This document shows positions 31,736-40,551 of a DNA stretch of 57,453 nucleotides, one piece after another. Each line of letters starts with the position of its first letter. Position 1 is the stretch's first letter. The position numbers were made by a program, and so were the translations under genes. The notes below the pieces were generated by a model. That model was not told where the DNA came from and did no database searches. It was given only the letters and a program-made list of their open reading frames with translations. The stretch is from Actinomycetes bacterium (GTDB lineage Bacteria > Actinomycetota > Thermoleophilia > UBA2241): contig JAKPOQ010000064.1 in assembly GCA_029547745.1 (NCBI GenBank), positions 1 through 57,453 on the forward strand, in the 5' to 3' direction.

Positions 31736-31774
31736 GGCGGCGGGGCGCGGCCGTAAAGCCCACGCCCCGCCGCC
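31736..31774. promoter_or_regulatory. Hairpin in the spacer between the divergent methyltransferase genes
   Basis: GGCGGCGGGGCG (31736-31747) is the perfect complement of 31763-31774 with a 15-base loop. It would lie in the 5' leader of the pyrrolysine MttB mRNA, just ahead of its Shine-Dalgarno site. The rest of 31707-31997 shows no clear promoter or gene. Confidence 0.45.
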
Positions 31775-31997
31775 CGCGAAGTTCGCCCAGGTATCCGCGC
31801 CGGGGCGCGGGGCAGGAGGCTACGACTCGGCCGACTCCGCCCAGCGAGGGGCTGACTGGTGTCCGACCGGGTTCGAAGGATGGCGCCGGACCGGGTCCTC
31901 TGGGAGGCGGTTGGCGTTGGGCCCGGCCCGTCGGCGAGAATGGGGCACGTTTCCGATGCGTGCCCGCCGGGCCGCGGTCGACTGGGGAGGTGGCAAC

Positions 31998-33410
31998 GTG
32001 AACGACGCCCGTCTGGTGATCTGGGAGGACGACGCCTGCAAACGCGTGCATGAGGCGACGTGCGAGGTGCTCGCCGAGACGGGCGTCGAGGTGCGCTACG
32101 CGCCGGCGCTCGAGATCTTCGCCGGCGCCGGCGCGCAGGTCGACGGGACGCGGGTGCGGATCCCGGCGGAGCTTGTCGAGGCGGCGATCGAGAACGCGCC
32201 GCGCGGCTGGGTGCTCAAGCCGCGCGGCGGCGAGACGGCGCCGCTCGTCCTCGACGCGCAGCACACGTACTGCGGCACGGGGTCCGACGTCCTCTACATC
32301 TGCGACCCCGACACGCGCGAGCGCCGACGGGTGCGCAAGGCCGACGTCGAAGGCCAGGCGGCGCTCTGCGAGAAGCTTCCCAACATCGACTTCGTGATGA
32401 GCATGGGCCTGCCCGAGGACGTCCCCCAGGCGGTCGATGACCTTGCCCAGGTGGACGCCATGCTGCGCGGGACGCGCAAGCCGCTCCTCGTGGCGCCGCG
32501 CGACGGGCACATCCTCGGCCACATGAAGGAGATGTGCGCCGTCGCCGGGGCGGCCGACAGCTTCGGCATCTACGCGATGCCGGTGCCGCCGCTCATGCTG
32601 GACGAGGACGGGGCCAGCAAGGTGATCGCCTGCGCTGAGCTCGACGTCCCGCTCATCTGGGCGCCGGCGCCCGCCGCGGGTACGACGGCGCCGGCGAGCA
32701 TCGCGGCGACGATCGTCGTCGCCAACGCCGAGACGCTCGCCGGCCTCGTCCTGAACCAGGCGGTCAAGGCCGGCGCCCCCTTCGTCTGGGGCGTGGGCGT
32801 CGGGGCCATGAACATGAAGACGATGAACGAGGTCTATGCGTCCGCCGGCCCGATCCAGGGCTACCAGGCGCAGGCCGACCTCGCCCGCTGGTACGACCTG
32901 CCGAGCTTCAGCTACGCCGGCCACAGCGACAGCAAGACGCTCGACCAGCAGTGGGCGGCCGAGGCGGCTATCACGACGATCACCGCCATGCTCTCACGCG
33001 CCACCTTGCTGCACGACGTCGGCTATCTCGAGGCCGGCCTGCAGAGCAGCTACGAGTCGATCCTCTTCGGCGACGAGCTCGTCGGCTACGCCAAGGCGTT
33101 CATGAGCGAGCTCTCCGTGGACGACGAGGCCTTGGCGTTGGACGAGATCAAGGCGGTGGGTCCCGGCGGGAGTCACCTGGGCCGGCCGTACACGCGCAAG
33201 CACTACCGCGAGATCTGGCAGAGCGACCTCTTCGACACGATGCGTCACGACCACTGGGTGGAGCAGGGTTCGGCGACGCTGCTCGACCGGCTGCGGGCGC
33301 GGGTGGCGGCGCTGCGCGCCGAGCCCCGCGCCTTCGAGCTCGACGCCTCCGTCACGGGCGAGCTCGACCGCATCCTCGCCGAGGTGGAGGCGCACCGGCC
33401 GGGGAGCTGA
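31998..33410 (+). CDS. MttB-superfamily methyltransferase, non-pyrrolysine
   Basis: 470 residues with a GTG start and GGAGG 7 bases upstream. It resembles MtgB-like quaternary-amine methyltransferases: VLAETGVEVRYAPALEIF, TYCGTGSDVLYICDP, KLPNIDFVMSMGLPEDV, LPSFSYAGHSDSKTLD and VDDEALALDEIKAVGPGG. Residue 309, the site of pyrrolysine in true MttB, is His. Such proteins transfer a methyl group from glycine betaine, carnitine, proline betaine or gamma-butyrobetaine to a corrinoid protein. The substrate of this one is unknown. The truncated gene at 56868 is its closest relative in the window. Confidence 0.9.
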   Translation: MNDARLVIWEDDACKRVHEATCEVLAETGVEVRYAPALEIFAGAGAQVDGTRVRIPAELVEAAIENAPRGWVLKPRGGETAPLVLDAQHTYCGTGSDVLYICDPDTRERRRVRKADVEGQAALCEKLPNIDFVMSMGLPEDVPQAVDDLAQVDAMLRGTRKPLLVAPRDGHILGHMKEMCAVAGAADSFGIYAMPVPPLMLDEDGASKVIACAELDVPLIWAPAPAAGTTAPASIAATIVVANAETLAGLVLNQAVKAGAPFVWGVGVGAMNMKTMNEVYASAGPIQGYQAQADLARWYDLPSFSYAGHSDSKTLDQQWAAEAAITTITAMLSRATLLHDVGYLEAGLQSSYESILFGDELVGYAKAFMSELSVDDEALALDEIKAVGPGGSHLGRPYTRKHYREIWQSDLFDTMRHDHWVEQGSATLLDRLRARVAALRAEPRAFELDASVTGELDRILAEVEAHRPGS

Positions 33411-33497
33411 TTCGACCAGCGTGCGACCGAACGGACGGCTCCACACGCACCCGCGTGGGCGCCGTCCCCGCAGAACGTCAACGCCGCAACCTATCGT

Positions 33498-33541
33498 CGC
33501 CTTATCGTTTGGCGATGAACCACGCTAAGCTCGATAAGGCG
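33498..33541. terminator. Inverted repeat in the convergent spacer
   Basis: CGCCTTATCG (33498-33507) pairs with CGATAAGGCG (33532-33541) across 24 bases. It lies between the methyltransferase stop (33410) and the convergent racemase stop (33636). A 29-codon frame (33515-33604) overlaps it but has no visible ribosome-binding site or family. Confidence 0.4.
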
Positions 33542-33635
33542 TTCCCGCCGACGGTCGCATCCGAGGGCGCGCCGCTTCCGCAGCATGCCGCCCGGAAGCG
33601 TTGAGTGGAGCGGGTGTGGTCGCCGCGCGGACCGG

Positions 33636-34715
33636 TCAGCGGGCGAGCTCGTGCACGACCTTGGTCGTGCACGAGCTCGCCCACCCGGTCGACACCGCCG
33701 GGTACAGCGTGTCGAAGCCCAGCTCCTCGCCGAGCCGCACAGGAGGCTCCGCCTCAGTCACGTCCAGGACCAGGTGGTCGGAGCTCGCCCCGACGATGGT
33801 GACCCCGGGGCGCATCGGCTTGAGGCTTGCGGTGCGCAGGTCGATCTCGCCGAGAGCGAGGATCGCCCGCCGCCGCACGCCCAGGTCCGGCCACTCGTGC
33901 ACCTGCATGAAAGCGTCGGGGCCGACCTGGCCGTCGGGGGCGGACGGCTTGTCCTTGACCTCGATGACCTCGGCGTAGACCGTGAACGCGTCCTGGTAGG
34001 GCATCGGCAGGGGGGCCCAGGTGGAGAAGTCGGTGCCGGTGAGGATCGCCTCGCCGACGCGGAAGTGGTTGAAGCGCGCGGGGACCTGACCGGACTGGAC
34101 GAGGTGCAGGTTGCCCGTGTGGCCCGCCGAGACCAGGCGGAAGCGGATGCCGAGCTCGGCCTCGACACGCTCGACGAGGTCGGCGAAGGCCTGTTGGTTC
34201 TGTGGCGTCGGCAGCACACCGCAGAGGCAGTTGAGGCTGGTGCCGACGCCGGCCAGCTCGATGTTCGGCAGGGCGAGGATGTCACGGCAGGCGGCGACCG
34301 TGTCCTCGGGCATGACGCCCTCGCGGCGGTCGCCGCCCTCGACCATGAGGATCACCTGGTGGGTCGCGCCCTGTCCGCGCGCTGCGGCGGAGAGCGCGCG
34401 CACGGTGTCGACCTCGCTCACGAGACTGAGGTCGCAGAGGTGGACGACGTCGGCGGTCTCGCTGAGCGCCGGCAGGCGGAGCAGGAGGATGGGCGCCTCG
34501 ATGCCTGCGTCGCGCATCCGCGCGATGTTCGCGAGGCGCGCGTCGGCCAGCATCGTGCAGCCGCCGGCGAGCATGGCGCGCGCCACGTCGGGCTCGCCGC
34601 AGACGCACTTCGTGACCCCGGCGACCGCGATGCCGTGGCGCGCGCAGAGCTCGGTCACCGCCACCGCGTTGGCGCGGATCTTCTCGCAGTCGGCCTCGAT
34701 CCTCATCGCTGCCAT
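33636..34715 (-). CDS. PLP-dependent alanine/ornithine-racemase-family enzyme
   Basis: About 359 residues from ATG 34715 (GAGGAG upstream). Fold-type III alanine-racemase N-terminal domain: PLP lysine K36 in AVAGVTKCVCGEP, LADARLANIARMRDAGI, APILLLRLPA and ILMVEGGDRREGVMPED, a signature of the ornithine racemase group. Others are FRLVSAGHTGNLHLV and FRVGEAILTGTD. It would interconvert L- and D- forms of an amino acid (ornithine, lysine or an analogue). In this neighbourhood, next to an aminomutase, a lysine-type substrate is attractive but unproven. The last codons are formed by a perfect palindrome. Confidence 0.85.
   Translation of the reverse strand: MAAMRIEADCEKIRANAVAVTELCARHGIAVAGVTKCVCGEPDVARAMLAGGCTMLADARLANIARMRDAGIEAPILLLRLPALSETADVVHLCDLSLVSEVDTVRALSAAARGQGATHQVILMVEGGDRREGVMPEDTVAACRDILALPNIELAGVGTSLNCLCGVLPTPQNQQAFADLVERVEAELGIRFRLVSAGHTGNLHLVQSGQVPARFNHFRVGEAILTGTDFSTWAPLPMPYQDAFTVYAEVIEVKDKPSAPDGQVGPDAFMQVHEWPDLGVRRRAILALGEIDLRTASLKPMRPGVTIVGASSDHLVLDVTEAEPPVRLGEELGFDTLYPAVSTGWASSCTTKVVHELAR
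33641..33682. repeat. Perfect 42-bp palindrome at the racemase 3' end
   Basis: Two 20-base arms (33641-33660 and 33663-33682) are exact complements around TT. It begins two bases beyond the TGA stop (33638-33636) and encodes about the last 14 residues of the racemase. It probably serves as a terminator for the two converging genes. Confidence 0.75.
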
Positions 34716-34895
34716 CTTTCTCCTCTCGGGCAGCGTGCGTGATGCGCGCACGCCCATCTTCGCCGTCTGGCGCTACTGTACGACGTAGCGCATGAGGCGG
34801 CGAGCGGCCGCCGCTCGGCTGCGGCGCGCGGCCGCCGGATGGTAGAGTTGAGATGTGATGCGATGCCGCCGGATCCCGAGGAGGAGCTGCAAGGA

Positions 34896-34919
34896 ATGAG
34901 CGAGGCGCATCCCGCATGA
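34896..34919 (+). CDS. Seven-codon upstream reading frame coupled to the next gene
   Basis: ATG at 34896 follows GAGGAGGAG with 9-base spacing and encodes MSEAHPA. Its TGA overlaps the ATG of the MttB-like gene (ATGA at 34916-34919). The downstream gene has no good ribosome-binding site of its own, so reinitiation from this short frame may set its expression. It could also simply be an untranslated leader. Confidence 0.4.
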   Translation: MSEAHPA

Positions 34920-36376
34920 CGGAGATACAGACCTCCAGCGCCGCCGATCGCCGCGCCCGCCTGTCGTTGCGGCTGCTCGCGGCCGAAGACGCCCGGCGCG
35001 TCTACGCGGCGGCCCTCGAGCGGCTCGCCGGCCCCGGCATCGTGCCGGGCGGCGAGGAGGCGCGAGCCGCGCTGCTCGCCGCAGGGGCGACGCCCGTCGC
35101 CGGCTCGCCGGCGGCGGGCGTCGCCCCTGCGCTCGCGTTGCGCCCGGATCTCGTCGAAGCCGCGGCTGCGCAGGCGCCGAAGCAGGTCGTCCTCGGTGGC
35201 CGTGACGCGGACGGTGACGTCGTCCTGACGCCGGGAGCCGCCCTGCTGGGCGCCGGCGGCCGGCCGGCGCCGCTGGTCGAGCCGGTCGCCGGCGGACCGC
35301 CGCGCGACGTTGTCCTGGACGACGTCGGCGAGGCCTGTCGGCTGGCCGACGCGCTGCCCGACGTCGCGGTCGTCGTCGGGCCGCCCGTCTCCCCGCCCGG
35401 CGACGAAGGGACTCAAGTCCTCGCCCTGGACGCAGCCGTCCGTGCCACGAGCAAGCACGTGCAAGTTGCCGGCGTCGCGTCGCCCCGAGTCGCCGCCACA
35501 GCGGCGCAGATGGCGGCGGCGTTGCGCGGCGACGCCTCCGCGGTCCGTCGCCGGCCGCCGCTTTCGCTCGTCGGCGGCGCGACATCGTTCGCCGCCGCCG
35601 CGGTGTTCGCGGGCGCCGGCCTGCCGGTGGGCGCACTCGTCGCGGCGCCGGAGGCGTCTGGCGCCGTCGTCGGGCCCGCGACATCGCCGGCCGCGCTCAC
35701 CGAGGCGGTCGTGTCCTTCGTCGCCGACGTGCTGGCGGCGAATGCGGCCGTCCAGGCGCTGGCGCCGGGAGCTGCGTTTGTCGCTCCGGTCTGGCCCGCG
35801 GCGGCGGGCCTTCCGGCCGCCGGCCCCGACGCGACGACCTTCATCGTCGCCGTGACCCAGGTCCTGACCGACGCCGGGTTGCCCGTCGCGGCGCACGTCT
35901 TCGCCACGTCCGCCGGTGAGCCTGACTGGCTCGCCTGCACGGACGGCGCGTTCGCGGCGCTCAGCGCCGCGGCCGCCGGCGTCGCCCTCCTGACCGGCGC
36001 CGGCACGCTGCGCGGCGGCGAGGTCTTCTCGCCACGCGAGCTCGTCGCCGACGCCGAGATCCATTCCTGGTGCACCGCGGTCGCCGCCGGTATCCCCGTG
36101 GACGACGAGACACTCGCCGTCGAGGCCATCAAGGACGTCGGCATCGGCGGCAACTTCCTCGGTCAGAAGCACACCCGGCGTCACATGAAGGACGTGTGGC
36201 GGCCGCGTCTCCTTGACCGGTCACCGTGGGACGCGTGGGTGGCCGAGGGCCGCCTGAGCGCAGCCGACAGGGCGGCTGAGCTCGCCCTGACCTTGCTGGC
36301 GCAGCATGAGGTCGCGCCGATCGACGAGGAACGCGCCGCCACCCTCGAACGCATCATCGCGAGCGCTGGTCTGTAA
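34916..36376 (+). CDS. MttB-superfamily protein, divergent and Ala-rich
   Basis: 486 residues. The C-terminal 130 residues keep the family pattern (LRGGEVFSPRELVADAEIH, VDDETLAVEAIKDVGIGGNFLGQ, HTRRHMKDVWRPRLLDR). The barrel is rich in Ala, Val and Pro and has lost many usual motifs; the pyrrolysine-site region reads ATSAGEPDWLAC. The catalytic cleft may be altered, so it may be a non-catalytic partner or act on a different substrate. It is divergent from the racemase and precedes the aminomutase. Confidence 0.8.
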   Translation: MTEIQTSSAADRRARLSLRLLAAEDARRVYAAALERLAGPGIVPGGEEARAALLAAGATPVAGSPAAGVAPALALRPDLVEAAAAQAPKQVVLGGRDADGDVVLTPGAALLGAGGRPAPLVEPVAGGPPRDVVLDDVGEACRLADALPDVAVVVGPPVSPPGDEGTQVLALDAAVRATSKHVQVAGVASPRVAATAAQMAAALRGDASAVRRRPPLSLVGGATSFAAAAVFAGAGLPVGALVAAPEASGAVVGPATSPAALTEAVVSFVADVLAANAAVQALAPGAAFVAPVWPAAAGLPAAGPDATTFIVAVTQVLTDAGLPVAAHVFATSAGEPDWLACTDGAFAALSAAAAGVALLTGAGTLRGGEVFSPRELVADAEIHSWCTAVAAGIPVDDETLAVEAIKDVGIGGNFLGQKHTRRHMKDVWRPRLLDRSPWDAWVAEGRLSAADRAAELALTLLAQHEVAPIDEERAATLERIIASAGL

Positions 36377-36397
36377 TAATCTGATTCGTAGTCGAAT

Positions 36398-36431
36398 GCG
36401 GCGCCGGCGGGGCTACGCCGGCCGGCGCCGC
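36398..36431 (+). terminator. GC hairpin before the aminomutase gene
   Basis: Arms 36398-36408 and 36421-36431 (GCGGCGCCGGC and complement) with a 12-base loop, 21 bases after the stop of the MttB-like gene. No U-tract. Confidence 0.5.
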
Positions 36432-36491
36432 TGACGCGTTGCACGACCAGGGAAGCATGGGCCCGGGGCCCGGAGAAGGAGCTGGAAGACC

Positions 36492-37790
36492 ATGGCGCGA
36501 CATTACAGCGAGATACCGCTCTTCAAAGACGTCACCGACGAGCAGTGGAACGACTGGCGCTGGCAGGTTCGCCATCGTCTCACGAAGATCGAGGAGTTCG
36601 AACAAGTCCTCAATCTGACCGAGACGCAGAAGGCCGACCTCGAGCAGTGCATGGGCAAGTTCCGTGTCGCCGTGACCCCTTACTACTCTTCGCTCATGGA
36701 CCCGGACGACCCGTCCTGTCCGGTCCGTATGCAGGGGGTCCCGACCCCGGCGGAGCTCGTCGTCGGCGCGGCCGACATGAAGGACGCGCTCACTGAGACG
36801 ATCGACGCCCCGACCACGCTCATCACGCACCGCTACCCGGACCGCGTACTGTTCATCACCACCGAGATGTGCTCGATGTACTGCCGGCACTGCACCCGGC
36901 GTCGCATCGTCGGCGAGCACGAGGGGGCAGTGTCGGACCAGGACTACGAGAACGCCTTCACCTACATCCGCCGCAACCCCGAGGTGCGCGACGTCCTGCT
37001 CAGCGGCGGCGACCCGCTCACCCTGTCGGACGAGCGCCTCGAGTGGCTGCTGCAGAAGGTCACGGAGATCCCGCACGTCGAGATCGTGCGCCTTGGGTCG
37101 CGCATGCCGGTGGTCTGCCCGCAGCGCATCACGCCCGCGCTCTGTGAGATGCTGCACAAGTACCATCCGCTGTACCTGAACACGCACTTCAACCATCCCA
37201 AGGAGATCACGCCCGAGTCGACCCGCGCCTGCGCGATGCTCGCCGACGCCGGCATCCCGCTCGGCAACCAGACCGTGTTGCTGCGCGGCGTCAACGACTG
37301 CGCCAGGGTCATGAAACGCCTCGTCCACGGCCTCGTGAAGATCCGCGTCAAGCCCTACTACTACTACCAGTGCGACCTGGCGGAGGGCATCAGCCACTTC
37401 CGCACCTCGGTCGCCAAGGGCATCGAGATCTACGAGAGTCTGCGCGGGCACACCACCGGCTTCGCGGTGCCGACGTACATCATCGACGCCGTCGGCGGCG
37501 GCGGGAAGACGCCCGTCTTCCCGAACTACGTCATCTCCCAGACCGACCACCAGGTCATCCTGCGCAACTACGAGGGGATCATCAGCAAGTACACCGAGCC
37601 GGACGACTACAAGTTCGAGTGCCACTGCGCGGACTGCGAGGCCGAGCGCCAGCGTCTCGGTGTCGCACACATGTTCGACAGCTCGGAACCGACGCTCGGA
37701 GATGTGTGGGCGGCGCGGTGGAAGAAGGTCGAGGACCGCAAGGCCCTGATGGCCGACATCCATACCGAGCCGTTCCGCGTCGCGCACTGA
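36492..37790 (+). CDS. kamA: Lysine 2,3-aminomutase (radical SAM, PLP)
   Basis: 432 residues, AAGGAG about 10 bases before the ATG. Radical-SAM cysteines are C127, C131 and C134 (CSMYCRHC). LLSGGDPL follows. D295 in QCDLAEG, D332 and PLP lysine K339 in DAVGGGGKTP correspond, with a constant offset of two, to C125/C129/C132, D293, D330 and K337 of the clostridial enzyme. Both aspartates that grip the side-chain ammonium are kept, which argues for lysine (or a lysine-like cation) rather than glutamate as substrate. It makes beta-lysine from L-lysine. No kamDE or kdd genes lie nearby, so the classical fermentation route is not present here. Confidence 0.9.
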   Translation: MARHYSEIPLFKDVTDEQWNDWRWQVRHRLTKIEEFEQVLNLTETQKADLEQCMGKFRVAVTPYYSSLMDPDDPSCPVRMQGVPTPAELVVGAADMKDALTETIDAPTTLITHRYPDRVLFITTEMCSMYCRHCTRRRIVGEHEGAVSDQDYENAFTYIRRNPEVRDVLLSGGDPLTLSDERLEWLLQKVTEIPHVEIVRLGSRMPVVCPQRITPALCEMLHKYHPLYLNTHFNHPKEITPESTRACAMLADAGIPLGNQTVLLRGVNDCARVMKRLVHGLVKIRVKPYYYYQCDLAEGISHFRTSVAKGIEIYESLRGHTTGFAVPTYIIDAVGGGGKTPVFPNYVISQTDHQVILRNYEGIISKYTEPDDYKFECHCADCEAERQRLGVAHMFDSSEPTLGDVWAARWKKVEDRKALMADIHTEPFRVAH

Positions 37791-37804
37791 CGAAACCCTG
37801 ACCA

Positions 37805-37836
37805 GCGGCGGGGCCACCGTCCGGCGGCCCCGCCGC
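37805..37836 (+). terminator. GC hairpin between the aminomutase and corrinoid activator genes
   Basis: GCGGCGGGGCC (37805-37815) and its exact complement (37826-37836), 10-base loop. The following bases contain further GC-rich self-complementarity up to the next gene. Confidence 0.5.
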
Positions 37837-37883
37837 GCGGGCGGCGGGGCCCCGCCCGCCCACGCGGGTGCGAGGAGGCGCGG

Positions 37884-39671
37884 ATGACGCAGGTCTTCGT
37901 CGAGCCCATCGGGGTGACCGTCGAGGTCCCCGAGAGCGAAACGCTCATGGACGCGCTGGCACGCGTCGGCATAGACGTGCCCAACGTCTGCGCCGGGCGT
38001 GGCACCTGCGGCAAATGCCTGATACGGCTCGGGGCCGGCGAGCTCACGCCGCCGACCGAGGTCGAGCTGCGCAAGGTCCCCGAGAAGCTGCGCGACGCCG
38101 GCTGGCGCCTGGCGTGCCAGGCGCGGCCGGCGTCGTCGCGGGTCAGCGTCGAGGTCCGCGAGACGAGCGGTCGGCGGCGCATCTTGACGACGAGCCGACT
38201 GCACCACGGCCGGCCGCACCCGGCCGTCACACGCGTCACTGCCGCCCTCGACCCGCCGGCTCTGGGTGACGCGCGCAGCGACCTCGAGCGCGTGCAGGCG
38301 GTCCTGCACGGCGTCGAGGTCCCGTACCAGGCTCTTCTTGAGATTCCCGACGTGCTGCGCGAGAACGGGTGGCGGGCGACGTTCACGCGCTACGGGCGGC
38401 GCCTGATCGACGTCGAGACGCCGGAGGCGGCCGGCGTCGCGTACGGCGCCGCCGTCGACATCGGCACCTCGAAGATCATCGCCTACCTCTTCGACCTCGT
38501 GCGCGGGGAGCAGATCGACGCGGAGGCGGTCGAGAATCCGCAGATGCGCTACGGAGAGGACGTCGTCAGCCGCATCGCCAGGGCGACGCCGGAGGCCCGT
38601 CCGGAGCTCGCCGCAGCGGCGCGCGCCGGCATCAACCAGTGCCTCGGCGTGCTGTACGCGCGCCAGGGCATCGCTCCGCGGCATCTCTACGACGTGACCG
38701 TCGTCGGGAACACCGCGATGCACCATCTCGCCCTGGGCCTGCCGGCGCAGGGTCTCGGCGCTGCGCCCTACGCCCCGGCCGCGGCCGAGGCCGTCACGGT
38801 GCGCGGCGCCGACCTCGGCCTCGACATGAACCCGGAGGGCGGCGTCCACTTCCCGCCTCCGATCGCCGGCTTCGTCGGTTCAGACGCCCTCGCCGTGATC
38901 GCGGCGACGCGGCTCGCGAGCAAGCGTCGCCCGTCGCTCGCCATCGACATCGGGACCAACACCGAGATCGCCCTCGTGCACGACGGCCGCGTGACGGTCA
39001 CGAGTTGCGCCTCAGGGCCGGCCTTCGAGGGCTACCAGATCACGCACGGCATGAAGGCCGTCGCCGGAGCGATCGAGAAGGTGCGCATCGACCACGAAGG
39101 CCGGCCGGCCCACCTCGCGACCATCGGTGGTGGGCAGCCCATCGGCATCTGTGGCTCGGGGGTCGTGGACCTGCTCGCCGGCCTCGTCCGCAGCGGCGTG
39201 GTCGATCCGAGCGGGCGCATGGTCTCCCATCCGCTCGTGCGCAAGGGCGAGAACGGGTCCTCCGAATACGTCCTCACCTCCGGTCCCGTCGGCGAGATCG
39301 TGTTCACGCAGCACGACGTCAGGAACCTGCAGCTCGCCAAGGGGGCCATCGCCACCGGTTGGTCACTGCTGCTCCAGAGCCTGGGCATCGGCGTCGACGA
39401 CCTGTGCCGCGTCTACGTGGCCGGCGCGTTCGGCAACTACCTCGACCTCGCCAACGCCCAGGCCATCGACCTGCTGCCGCCGGTGCCCAGGGAACGCGTC
39501 GTGTTCGTGGGGAACGCCGCCGGAGTCGGGGCCCAGATGGCGCTCATCGATGTGCGCGCGCGCCGGCGCATGGCGCGGCTGCGCGCGCGCATCACGTTCC
39601 TCGAGCTGGCCGGGAACAGCGACTTCCAGGACGCGTTCGCGGCGCGTTTGGGGTTCCGCGACGTTGGCTGA
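37884..39671 (+). CDS. Corrinoid protein reductive activator (DUF4445/ASKHA) with N-terminal 2Fe-2S domain
   Basis: 595 residues. The N-terminal ferredoxin domain has C36, C42, C45 and C78 (CAGRGTCGKC and LACQ). Residues of about 190-595 are the ASKHA-type ATPase domain of the RACE/COG3894 family: AVDIGTSKIIAYLFD, VVGNTAMHHL, SLAIDIGTNTEIAL and GICGSGVVDLLAGL. Members use ATP to drive reduction of an inactivated Co(II) corrinoid protein to Co(I). Methanogen RamA instead carries C-terminal 4Fe-4S clusters, so this is the bacterial type. It should serve the corrinoid partners of the MttB-family enzymes, which are not in the window. Confidence 0.92.
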   Translation: MTQVFVEPIGVTVEVPESETLMDALARVGIDVPNVCAGRGTCGKCLIRLGAGELTPPTEVELRKVPEKLRDAGWRLACQARPASSRVSVEVRETSGRRRILTTSRLHHGRPHPAVTRVTAALDPPALGDARSDLERVQAVLHGVEVPYQALLEIPDVLRENGWRATFTRYGRRLIDVETPEAAGVAYGAAVDIGTSKIIAYLFDLVRGEQIDAEAVENPQMRYGEDVVSRIARATPEARPELAAAARAGINQCLGVLYARQGIAPRHLYDVTVVGNTAMHHLALGLPAQGLGAAPYAPAAAEAVTVRGADLGLDMNPEGGVHFPPPIAGFVGSDALAVIAATRLASKRRPSLAIDIGTNTEIALVHDGRVTVTSCASGPAFEGYQITHGMKAVAGAIEKVRIDHEGRPAHLATIGGGQPIGICGSGVVDLLAGLVRSGVVDPSGRMVSHPLVRKGENGSSEYVLTSGPVGEIVFTQHDVRNLQLAKGAIATGWSLLLQSLGIGVDDLCRVYVAGAFGNYLDLANAQAIDLLPPVPRERVVFVGNAAGVGAQMALIDVRARRRMARLRARITFLELAGNSDFQDAFAARLGFRDVG

Positions 39672-40551
39672 CGCCCGCGTCCGCGGCTACGGCGAGATCT
39701 TCGCCGCGGCGCTCGTCAACGGGTCCATCGGGACCATCGTGAGCTACACGACCATGCCGGTGGCGATGCTCGTGTCGCTGCGCATGTGCTTCGCCGCCGG
39801 CGCGCTCGCCCTGGTGCTGGGCCTGCGGGGCCGCTGGCCGCGGCCGAGCGACCGGCGCACCGTCCTGCGGCTGTTCGTCCTCGGCCTCGTGCTCGCCGCC
39901 AACCTGACGTGCTACTTCGTCGCCATCCGCGAGACGGGCGTGGCGATCGCCATCTTCACGTCGTACCTCGCCCCGGTGTACGTCGCCGTCGTGGCCCCAC
40001 GCCTCTCCGGTGAGCGGACCGGACCGGTGGTCGTCGCGGCGCTGGCCGTCGCCCTGGCCGGCATGCTGCTCATCCTGGCGCCGTCGCTGAACGGCGCCGG
40101 CCTGGACCCCGGCGGCCTTGCCGCCGGGGTCGCCGCCGGCGCCTTCTACGCCGCCTATCTCCTCCTGAGCAAGAGCCTTCGTCGCTCGGGCATGGAAAGC
40201 GCCGGCATCGTCTTCGTCATCGCCGCGATCACCGCCGTTGTGCTCTTGCCCTCGGGTCTCGCGCAGGCGACGGCGAGCGACTTCACCGCGCTCAACGTCG
40301 CCATGGCGGCGCTGCTCGGCGTCGCGACCACGGCGCTCACCTTCAGTCTGTTCATCGACGGGCTGCATTTCGTGAAGGTGCAGCACGCCTCGATCATCGG
40401 CTACATCGAGCCTGTGAGCGCGCCGCTCTACGCCCTGTTCCTCCTCGGCCAGCGGCCCTCCGCGTGGACGGTCGCCGGCGGCGTCCTCATCGTCGTCGCC
40501 GGCTTCGTCGTCGTGGCTCTCGGCAAGGCCGAGGAGGAGGTCTACGGATGA
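39664..40551 (+). CDS. EamA-family transporter (operon copy 1)
   Basis: About 295 residues with a TTG start at 39664 inside the end of the activator gene. Ten predicted helices in two EamA repeats (FVAIRETGVAIAIFTSYLAPVY in the first, HASIIGYIEPVSAPLYALFLLGQ in the second). Coupled to the next two EamA genes by overlapping stop/start codons. Tight linkage to the corrinoid activator suggests export or uptake of a product or substrate of the methyl-amine pathway. Confidence 0.88.
   Translation: MADARVRGYGEIFAAALVNGSIGTIVSYTTMPVAMLVSLRMCFAAGALALVLGLRGRWPRPSDRRTVLRLFVLGLVLAANLTCYFVAIRETGVAIAIFTSYLAPVYVAVVAPRLSGERTGPVVVAALAVALAGMLLILAPSLNGAGLDPGGLAAGVAAGAFYAAYLLLSKSLRRSGMESAGIVFVIAAITAVVLLPSGLAQATASDFTALNVAMAALLGVATTALTFSLFIDGLHFVKVQHASIIGYIEPVSAPLYALFLLGQRPSAWTVAGGVLIVVAGFVVVALGKAEEEVYG

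Noticed and set aside
33515-33604. A 29-codon gene between the methyltransferase and racemase
   Set aside because: No Shine-Dalgarno site and it overlaps an inverted repeat that is better explained as a terminator.
36492-37790. Glutamate 2,3-aminomutase instead of the lysine enzyme
   Set aside because: The glutamate enzymes replace the two side-chain aspartates; here both D295 and D332 are present.
36354-38849. An 831-residue minus-strand frame
   Set aside because: Antisense to the aminomutase and corrinoid activator genes, both of which have clear motifs on the plus strand.
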